From Candidatus Brevefilum sp. (lineage in GTDB: Bacteria; Chloroflexota; Anaerolineae; Anaerolineales; Anaerolineaceae): a stretch of DNA of 5,985 nt. Within the stretch, counting starts at the first letter, position 1. Each line of letters opens with the position of its first letter. The DNA lies in contig SKPR01000116.1 in NCBI GenBank assembly GCA_007119455.1, positions 1 through 5,985 of the forward strand. Reading direction: 5' to 3'. Position numbers and translations under genes: made by a program. Positions 1-4,142 of the stretch are shown in pieces. Below the pieces are notes generated by a model, which did no database searches, was not told the DNA's origin, and saw only the letters and a program-made list of their open reading frames with translations.

Positions 1-1026
1 CATAATCGCGCCGGAACCATAACCCATCATCACGTAATCAGCAATCCAGATCGGAATGCGTTCATCATTGACCGGGTTGATGGCATAACCGCCGGTAAAT
101 ACACCGGTTTTTTCCCTGTCCACGGCCTCACGTTGAATATCACCCATCCGCTCCGCCTGTGCCTGGTAAGCTGCGACGGCTTGTTTGTTTACGTCCGTTG
201 TGACATCATCGACCAGAGGATGCTCGGGTGCCAGCACCATAAAGGTTGCGCCCCACAGGGTGTCGGGTCGGGTGGTGAACACTTCAATCTCTTCGCCGCC
301 CTCGGTTTTGAATGTCACCAAAGCGCCTACTGAGCGGTTGATCCAGTTGGTCTGCAGTGTTTCAACCTGTTCGGGCCAGTCGATGGATGTGAAGTCGAGC
401 AGTTCGTCGGCATATTGCGTGGTGCGGAAGAACCATTGTTTCAGGTTTTTCTTGATCACCGGTGTGCCGCAGCGTTCACAGTGGCGATCTTCCCCCTGCA
501 CCTGCTCTCGGGCCAGTGTCGTGTTGCAATTCGGGCAGAAATCAACCGGTGCCTCCTTCTGGTAAGCCAGCTTATTCTCGAAGAATTTGATAAAAAACCA
601 CTGGGACCATTTGTAATAGGCTGGATCAGCCGAGAGGGCTTCCCGGCGCCAATCGAACATGGCGCCCATGGATTTGAGCTGCCGGCGCATATTGTCGATG
701 TTTCTAAATGTCCATTCCTTTGGATGAATGCCTCGTTCTATTGCTGCATTTTCAGCTGGCAGTCCGAAGGCGTCGAACCCAATTGGGAACATGACGTTGA
801 ACCCCTGCATGCGTTTGAAACGGGCGCGGGCGTCAGAAGGCGTCATGGCATACCAGTGGCCGATATGAAGATCACCGGATGGGTAAGGGAGCATGGTCAG
901 GGCATAAAATTTGGGCGTTTCAGCATCGATATCCGCATGGTAAAGACCATCGGCGGCCCATTGTTTCTGCCACTTGGGCTCGATGTTCTCAGGTTTATAA
1001 ATCGGTATACTCGTTGGGTCTGGCAT
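1..1026 (-). CDS. leuS: Leucyl-tRNA synthetase, N-terminal part (cut by left edge)
   Basis: Charges tRNA-Leu with leucine in the cytoplasm (class Ia aminoacyl-tRNA synthetase). The window holds 342 codons; bacterial LeuRS is usually 800-900 residues, so the catalytic KMSKS part and the C-terminus lie beyond the left edge. Visible hallmarks are the N-terminal YKPENIEPKWQKQW stretch (10-23), the HIGH ATP-binding motif at residues 54-57 (856-867), and GFDAFGLPAENAAI (83-96). A four-cysteine zinc site has C-x2-C at 164/167 and 183/186. The CP1 editing domain starts near 230 and has the threonine-rich TTRPDT motif at 251-256. The frame ends within GYGSGAIM, the conserved stretch before the editing-site aspartate. 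The ATG is chosen because AGGAGA lies 5 nt upstream and the protein begins like other LeuRS. Expression is probably controlled by the T-box leader upstream. The family call is near certain; only the missing part is unknown. Confidence 0.98.
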   Translation of the reverse strand, partial: MPDPTSIPIYKPENIEPKWQKQWAADGLYHADIDAETPKFYALTMLPYPSGDLHIGHWYAMTPSDARARFKRMQGFNVMFPIGFDAFGLPAENAAIERGIHPKEWTFRNIDNMRRQLKSMGAMFDWRREALSADPAYYKWSQWFFIKFFENKLAYQKEAPVDFCPNCNTTLAREQVQGEDRHCERCGTPVIKKNLKQWFFRTTQYADELLDFTSIDWPEQVETLQTNWINRSVGALVTFKTEGGEEIEVFTTRPDTLWGATFMVLAPEHPLVDDVTTDVNKQAVAAYQAQAERMGDIQREAVDREKTGVFTGGYAINPVNDERIPIWIADYVMMGYGSGAIM

Positions 1027-1031
1027 TGTCT

Positions 1032-1037
1032 TCTCCT
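1032..1037 (-). promoter_or_regulatory. leuS ribosome binding site
   Basis: AGGAGA on the minus strand, 5 nt before the leuS ATG. It supports the chosen start. It lies far downstream of the T-box terminator, so the leader is unlikely to act by directly masking it. Confidence 0.85.
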
Positions 1038-1098
1038 AACACTGATAAACTTTGATCATTTCATTTTTCGTCATCAACATCTCTGAACGGTAATGGTC

Positions 1099-1104
1099 AT
1101 TATA
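1099..1104 (-). promoter_or_regulatory. Possible second leuS promoter (-10 only)
   Basis: A perfect TATAAT hexamer on the minus strand, about 73 nt upstream of the leuS ATG and downstream of the T-box terminator. No good -35 lies 16-18 nt upstream: the sequence there reads around GACTAAAT. It may be chance in AT-rich DNA. If active, it would give T-box-independent basal transcription. Confidence 0.2.
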
Positions 1105-1188
1105 TTGATCCTGTAAAATTCATTTAGTCCTGAAACATCCCATGACGTCACACCATTCACAAACACATAACTAATACCTGGTAACTAA

Positions 1189-1223
1189 TCACCATTCACC
1201 ATTCACCATTCACCATTCACCAT
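1189..1223. repeat. Heptanucleotide tandem repeat, five perfect copies
   Basis: TCACCAT on the plus strand is repeated five times without a mismatch; on the leuS mRNA strand the unit reads ATGGTGA. A sixth copy of the core ACCATTC occurs alone at 1152-1158, and an 8-bp direct repeat TAACTAAT (1168-1175 and 1182-1189) abuts the array. The array lies in the transcribed region between the T-box terminator and the leuS start. It resembles the short heptamer repeats (STRR) known from cyanobacterial intergenic DNA in unit length and setting, but no function can be read from it. Such arrays change copy number by slippage. Confidence 0.93.
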
Positions 1224-1232
1224 CATTAAATC

Positions 1233-1260
1233 AAAAACCGCCGTCCTGACAGGGACGACG
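1233..1260 (-). terminator. Intrinsic terminator of the leuS T-box attenuator
   Basis: On the minus strand CGTCGTCC pairs with GGACGGCG (8 bp, one G-U) around a 6-nt loop. One G and five Ts (1233-1237) follow the stem. The 5' arm is the same segment that forms the 3' arm of the T-box antiterminator, so the two structures exclude each other. This is the default OFF state when tRNA-Leu is charged. Confidence 0.93.
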
Positions 1261-1284
1261 ATGTATGCGCCGCGGTACCACCCT
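1251..1284 (-). promoter_or_regulatory. T-box antiterminator with the conserved T-box sequence
   Basis: The minus strand carries AGGGTGGTACCGCG, the T-box consensus. AGGG (1281-1284) pairs with CCCT (1251-1254). TGGTACC (1274-1280) forms the bulge whose TGGT binds the free NCCA end of uncharged tRNA. GCGGCG (1268-1273) pairs with CGTCGT (1255-1260) across a 7-nt loop. Every position expected to pair does so, counting G-U wobbles. The helix uses the bases needed for the terminator stem, which gives a tRNA-dependent switch. Confidence 0.95.
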
Positions 1285-1400
1285 GCTTCCCGGATCATAA
1301 TAATTGTCCGGACAGCTTGGGCCGCGCTAACGGGCGGTCTCCGTCACCGGCTACTGGCGTTCACCGGTGCCACCTGCCCCTACTGTGGGGCTGGTCAGGC

Positions 1401-1403
1401 GAG
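1401..1403 (-). promoter_or_regulatory. T-box specifier codon CUC (Leu)
   Basis: CTC follows GAA on the 3' side of the stem I internal loop, opposite the AGTA motif, and is followed by a purine (G), as in other T-boxes. CUC pairs with a tRNA-Leu anticodon GAG, which matches the downstream leucyl-tRNA synthetase gene. Confidence 0.8.
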
Positions 1404-1515
1404 TTCAACCTTTTTGATCGGCGTTCCGCGTCGCCGGTCGGGCTCTCACCGGGTGATCCCGAGTCGCTGGCGGATGGTCTACTACTCCTGCCGTGGTGTT
1501 TTCTTGATTGCCTTG

Positions 1516-1545
1516 ATTGTAGCACATATGTGGATAGGGTTTCAA
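1516..1545 (-). promoter_or_regulatory. Promoter of the leuS T-box transcript
   Basis: TTGAAA (-35, 1540-1545) and TACAAT (-10, 1516-1521) on the minus strand, with an 18-bp spacer. Each differs from the housekeeping sigma consensus at one position. A start near 1509 would place the first base a few nucleotides before T-box stem I, as expected for this kind of leader. Confidence 0.85.
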
Positions 1546-1692
1546 GATCGAACTCTGGTTAAATAATGCGATTGAGTGCCAAGAAGTCTTGTTACGATCG
1601 TTCGTTAATCCAGAGAAGATGAAACACTTTAATCGAAAACGACCAGCAAAAGGCATTTCTTGTTAATGATGGTCCTTTTCCCTGATCCCAGA

Positions 1693-2106
1693 TCAAGGTG
1701 TCGTGCTGACTTCCAAATGATCATTCAGGCATAAGCTTCCGGGTGATTCAACCCGGGCATAGCGTACACCTTCTATTAACGGGCAGGGCCGATGATCCTG
1801 CCATAATTCACACTCAGGCCAGCACTTTTTCCGCTCCTGGAGGATAACGAGGATCAAATCGCCGCTTTTCAGCCGCGCATCCGTCGGGGGCATCTGGTCG
1901 CAAACCAGGGTGATATCGGCCTTAAACCGCCGGTAACACAGACCTCGGGCCACTGCCTGGTCAACTTCACGCCTGGCATCCAGGCTCATCAGGCTGACTG
2001 GCCTGTCGGGGGTCTGCCGGTTTGCACCTGCCAGTCCCTCCGTGGTGAACTGAGCGCAATCTCTGTGTTCGTGTAGAGCTGCAACGGTAAAAATGGTTTC
2101 TGTCAT
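1693..2106 (-). CDS. Small MOSC-domain-like protein
   Basis: 137 residues, about the size of a stand-alone MOSC domain. MOSC proteins are related to the C-terminal domain of molybdenum-cofactor sulfurase and are thought to carry sulfur on a conserved cysteine in metal-sulfur cofactor chemistry. The order of motifs fits: an N-terminal strand (FTVAAL), RPVSLMSLDA (35-44) where the family has its 'VSLL' strand, GLCYRRFKADITL (55-67) matching the 'GxxxxRFxENI' region, and LKSGDLI (79-85). Next come KKCWPECELW (93-102) and RPC (106-108), giving cysteines at 95, 99 and 108, then EGVRYARV (112-119) for the family's 'EGIFARV'. The final LNDHLEV matches the 'vGDeIev' end. No signal peptide or membrane segment is seen. 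No convincing Shine-Dalgarno precedes the ATG, so the start is less sure, although the N-terminal strand is needed for the fold. The family call comes from motif recognition alone; the substrate is unknown. Confidence 0.7.
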   Translation of the reverse strand: MTETIFTVAALHEHRDCAQFTTEGLAGANRQTPDRPVSLMSLDARREVDQAVARGLCYRRFKADITLVCDQMPPTDARLKSGDLILVILQERKKCWPECELWQDHRPCPLIEGVRYARVESPGSLCLNDHLEVSTTP

Positions 2107-2130
2107 TTTTTCATATACAAGGTATGGCTA

Positions 2131-2250
2131 TCAGTTGATGGTTGGACTAATTGTATCAGTGCTTTTCTGGTGATGGCTTTCCACGCAGATGGAACGCAGG
2201 GTAACCGCAAGATCTTCAATATTGTGATTGGTGACTTGCCACTGTGTCAT
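2131..2250 (-). CDS. Possible small ORF, 39 residues, unknown
   Basis: An open frame on the minus strand that ends 24 nt before the MOSC-like gene and on the same strand. The protein would begin MTQWQVTNHNIEDLAVTLRS and contain one cysteine, with no membrane segment. The chosen ATG has AGAAAGG (2257-2263) 6 nt upstream, a fair Shine-Dalgarno. A longer form could start at either of two tandem ATGs (2275-2280), giving up to 49 residues with no clear ribosome site. The codons look ordinary, but the frame is short enough to occur by chance. I do not recognise the protein. If real, it may be co-transcribed with the MOSC-like gene, which has no clear promoter or ribosome site of its own. Confidence 0.35.
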   Translation of the reverse strand: MTQWQVTNHNIEDLAVTLRSICVESHHQKSTDTISPTIN

Positions 2251-2297
2251 TGACACCCTTTCTCGCCCAGCATCCATCATGTTCAGATTTGCTTCTG

Positions 2298-2323
2298 CAG
2301 GCGGGAAAGAACCCCCCGCCCTG
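2298..2323. repeat. GC-rich hairpin in the divergent intergenic region
   Basis: CAGGCGGG pairs with CCCGCCCTG (8 bp, one bulged C) across a 9-nt loop. No T-run follows on either strand, so it does not look like an intrinsic terminator. On the plus strand it is followed by GTAGACATGGCTTTAGC, which has the look of the first arm and TTTA loop of a second hairpin whose other arm is missing. That arrangement recalls the right ends of IS200/IS605-type tnpB elements. No transposase gene is present. Confidence 0.5.
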
Positions 2324-2349
2324 TAGACATGGCTTTAGCTCAAAAAATT

Positions 2350-2355
2350 ATTATG
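2350..2355 (-). promoter_or_regulatory. Possible promoter -10 for the minus-strand small ORF / MOSC unit
   Basis: CATAAT on the minus strand matches the -10 consensus at five of six positions and sits just upstream of the hrcA promoter, facing away from it. The -35 region about 17 nt upstream is poor (around TCAAGA). Some promoter is needed for the divergent unit and no better one is visible. Confidence 0.22.
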
Positions 2356-2373
2356 CATGATGGAAAAATTTTC

Positions 2374-2402
2374 TTGACGCCCATTTTTGCTCATGGTAAC
2401 AT
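2374..2402 (+). promoter_or_regulatory. Promoter of the hrcA-grpE-dnaK operon
   Basis: TTGACG (-35, 2374-2379), exactly 17 bp, then TAACAT (-10, 2397-2402). The -10 is preceded by TGG, an extended -10 TGn element. The predicted start near 2409 puts the CIRCE operator in the first 35 or so transcribed bases, the usual geometry for HrcA control by the housekeeping sigma factor. Confidence 0.82.
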
Positions 2403-2417
2403 TAAGTTTGTGCTATT

Positions 2418-2444
2418 TTAGCACTCTCAATGCGAGAGTGCTAA
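2418..2444. promoter_or_regulatory. CIRCE operator (HrcA binding site)
   Basis: TTAGCACTC, nine bases, GAGTGCTAA: a perfect match to the CIRCE consensus in both arms and in spacer length. Dimeric HrcA binds here and blocks the operon at normal temperature. In the transcript it is also a stable hairpin that ends 18 nt before the hrcA ATG. Confidence 0.99.
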
Positions 2445-2453
2445 AATTTAAGC

Positions 2454-2458
2454 GGAGG
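2454..2458 (+). promoter_or_regulatory. hrcA ribosome binding site
   Basis: GGAGG with a short 4-nt gap to the hrcA ATG, directly after the CIRCE hairpin. It fixes the hrcA start. Confidence 0.8.
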
Positions 2459-2462
2459 CGCT

Positions 2463-3494
2463 ATGAGACTGACCGACCGACAAAAACTCATCCTGACCAT
2501 AATCATTCATGAGCATATCCAGACCGCGCAGCCGGTCGGGTCTAAAACGCTGGTCCAAAAGTACAACCTGAACATGAGTTCGGCCACTGTCCGGAATGAA
2601 ATGGCCACTCTGACAGACTATGGTTTATTGCGCCAGCCGTATACGTCGGCCGGTCGGGTGCCCACGGAAGAAGGGTATCGTTTCTTTGTGGGAAACCTGG
2701 TCCAGAAGAGTGCCCTCCCGACGACCACACGACGAACAATCGCCCATCAGTTTTATCAGTCCCGCCAGGACGTCGAACAATGGCTCAGACTGGCCGCATC
2801 CGTGCTGGCCAATCAGTCCCAGGCTGCATCATTGGTGACGGCGCCCCATGCTGAAAAAGCGATCTTCAAACACCTGGAGCTGATCGCCACACGCGGCCGG
2901 CAGGTTTTGATGGTGCTGGTGTTGATGGGGGGTGAAATCCGCCAGCAATTCATTGCCCTCGGTGAGCCTGTGCCTCAGGAACGCCTGTCTGAAATCGCAA
3001 CTCAGATTTCCAACCTGTGTGTGCGCTGCAATGCCGACATGATCTCGCGCTTGCGAGGTCAGATGGACCCCCTCGGGCAGGATATATTGGACATCCTGTT
3101 AACAGAGATGGCTCTGATCGAAGAAGCGGCCACCGGAGAAATTTATCTGGATGGAATGATGAATGTGCTTAATGAACCAGAATTTGCTGAATCCGATGAA
3201 GCACGCCAGGCCTTACACATCCTTGAAAAACGTTCGCTGCTGGAAAACTTGCTGGCCAGTACGGTGATGAATGCCGATGTGGGCGGCATCCAGGTATTAA
3301 TCGGTGGTGAAGGCACCTGGGAGGAATTGCGCTCATGCTCGGTAGTCCTGGCACGTTACGGCGACCCCAATTCATTGACAGGGTCAGTGGGCGTCTTGGG
3401 GCCAATTCGCATGCCCTATGACCGGACGATTTCAACCGTGCGATTTGTTGCCAACGTCCTGAGCGACCTGGTAACCGAAACCCTGGCTACCTGA
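2463..3494 (+). CDS. hrcA: Heat-inducible transcription repressor HrcA
   Basis: A DNA-binding repressor of class I heat-shock genes; it binds CIRCE as a dimer and in known cases needs the GroE chaperonin to stay folded. At 343 residues it has the usual family length. The N-terminal winged helix-turn-helix is textbook: LTDRQKLIL (3-11), PVGSKTL (24-30), SSATVRNEMATL (39-50) and YTSAGRVPTEEGYRFFV (60-76). The middle forms the GAF-like and dimerisation parts. IGGEGTWEELRSCSVVLARYG and VLGPIRMPY (311-319) are the conserved C-terminal signatures. It is the first gene after a perfect CIRCE, so it represses itself together with grpE and dnaK. A 49-nt gap with no terminator leads to grpE. Nothing is truncated or unusual. 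Confidence 0.98.
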   Translation: MRLTDRQKLILTIIIHEHIQTAQPVGSKTLVQKYNLNMSSATVRNEMATLTDYGLLRQPYTSAGRVPTEEGYRFFVGNLVQKSALPTTTRRTIAHQFYQSRQDVEQWLRLAASVLANQSQAASLVTAPHAEKAIFKHLELIATRGRQVLMVLVLMGGEIRQQFIALGEPVPQERLSEIATQISNLCVRCNADMISRLRGQMDPLGQDILDILLTEMALIEEAATGEIYLDGMMNVLNEPEFAESDEARQALHILEKRSLLENLLASTVMNADVGGIQVLIGGEGTWEELRSCSVVLARYGDPNSLTGSVGVLGPIRMPYDRTISTVRFVANVLSDLVTETLAT

Positions 3495-3543
3495 AAATTG
3501 GACTTTTAATAACCTGTCATCTTTATGTTAACTGGAGCAACCT

Positions 3544-4122
3544 ATGGTAAAAGATAAAAAAAACCAACAAGAACCAAACGAAGATCAGAATAATCCCTCA
3601 CCCAATGGTGCGGATGAGGGCCAGACCATGGTCGCGCTGACCTACGATGAATATGAAGCGCTGCAAAACGAACTGGAGTCCCTTGAAGCCCAGGCCGAAG
3701 GGCACAAAGATAGTTGGATGCGGACGGCAGCCGAGTTCGAAAATTATAAAAAACGCGTTCAGCGGGATGCTTCACGTTCATACCAGGATGCGATGGTCCA
3801 TATCCTCAAGATCTTTTTAGAAGTCGCGGATGATATGGAACGCGCGATTGTCAATCAACCGCAAGGTAAAGGTAAGGATGTCGATAGCTGGCTCAATGGG
3901 ATTGAACTCATCTATCAAAAATTGATCAACAAAATGAAAAACCAGGGTGTGGAACGCATGGATGTCAAACCTGGCGACGAATTTGACCCCAATATCCACG
4001 AAGCCATCACCCAGGAAGAACACCCGGAATTTCAAGAAGGACAGATCATTGATGTTGTCCAACCGGGATATCAGGTTGCTGACCGTATCATTCGCCCTGC
4101 GATGGTACGGGTGGCACAATAG
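3544..4122 (+). CDS. grpE: Nucleotide exchange factor GrpE
   Basis: A co-chaperone that releases ADP from DnaK and so resets its substrate cycle; it works as a dimer in the cytoplasm. The protein has 192 residues, normal for the family. The first 30 or so residues are polar and low in complexity (many N, Q, E, D, P), as is common. A predicted coiled coil (about 35-100) contains RTAAEFENYKKR (60-71), the family signature. The C-terminal beta domain that contacts DnaK has GDEFDPNIHEAI (144-155) and GYQVADRIIRPAMVRV (175-190). GGAG lies 6 nt before the ATG. The stop is 20 nt before dnaK, consistent with co-transcription and coordinated synthesis with its partner. Confidence 0.98.
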   Translation: MVKDKKNQQEPNEDQNNPSPNGADEGQTMVALTYDEYEALQNELESLEAQAEGHKDSWMRTAAEFENYKKRVQRDASRSYQDAMVHILKIFLEVADDMERAIVNQPQGKGKDVDSWLNGIELIYQKLINKMKNQGVERMDVKPGDEFDPNIHEAITQEEHPEFQEGQIIDVVQPGYQVADRIIRPAMVRVAQ

Positions 4123-4127
4123 ACAAC

Positions 4128-4133
4128 AGGAGG
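4128..4133 (+). promoter_or_regulatory. dnaK ribosome binding site
   Basis: AGGAGG, a full Shine-Dalgarno, 9 nt before the dnaK ATG. It is the strongest ribosome site in the operon, in keeping with the high DnaK level cells need. Confidence 0.88.
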
Positions 4134-4142
4134 CCTTATAAA

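Larger units (their letters stand above)
1233..1500 (-). promoter_or_regulatory. T-box riboswitch (leucine, leuS leader)
   Basis: A complete transcriptional T-box leader, read on the minus strand. Stem I begins near 1492. CAGG (1487-1490) pairs with CCTG (1396-1399), and just above are AGTA (1483-1486) on the 5' side and GAACTC on the 3' side, the usual specifier-loop pattern. TAGACC/GGTTGA then closes the next helix. The stem I apex carries GGTGAGAGCC (1441-1450), typical of the distal loop region that contacts the tRNA elbow. Smaller hairpins follow: CCCC/GGGG, CACCGG/CCGGTG and CCGC/GCGG, which may correspond to stem II and stem III elements. The antiterminator and terminator complete the leader. 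Uncharged tRNA-Leu should bind and allow read-through into leuS. The identity is firm; the assignment of the middle stems is approximate because it was folded by eye. Confidence 0.95.

Noticed and set aside
415..1086. Plus-strand open frame of 223 codons
   Set aside because: It lies antisense to leuS, whose minus-strand frame has all LeuRS motifs; the antisense protein has no recognisable features or ribosome site.
1189..1223. Tandem repeat as a possible CRISPR array or iteron origin
   Set aside because: The 7-bp units are contiguous with no spacers, and there are no DnaA boxes, cas or rep genes nearby.
1261..1566. Open frames on both strands across the T-box region (also 1317-1562 plus and 1405-1656 minus)
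   Set aside because: The sequence is explained by the structured leader RNA and its promoter; the frames cut across both and have no family resemblance.
1546..1692. Interval between the MOSC-like gene and the T-box promoter, searched for a terminator or RNA gene
   Set aside because: Only a 5-bp hairpin (TGATC/GATCA) without a T-run near the MOSC stop, and a short ACGATCGT palindrome; nothing supports a feature.
2244..2256. Short hairpin GTGTC-ATT-GACAC as a terminator
   Set aside because: It has only 5 bp, no T-run follows on either strand, and it overlaps the possible small ORF.
3817..4119. Minus-strand 100-codon frame opposite grpE
   Set aside because: It is antisense to the conserved GrpE beta domain and has no independent coding evidence.
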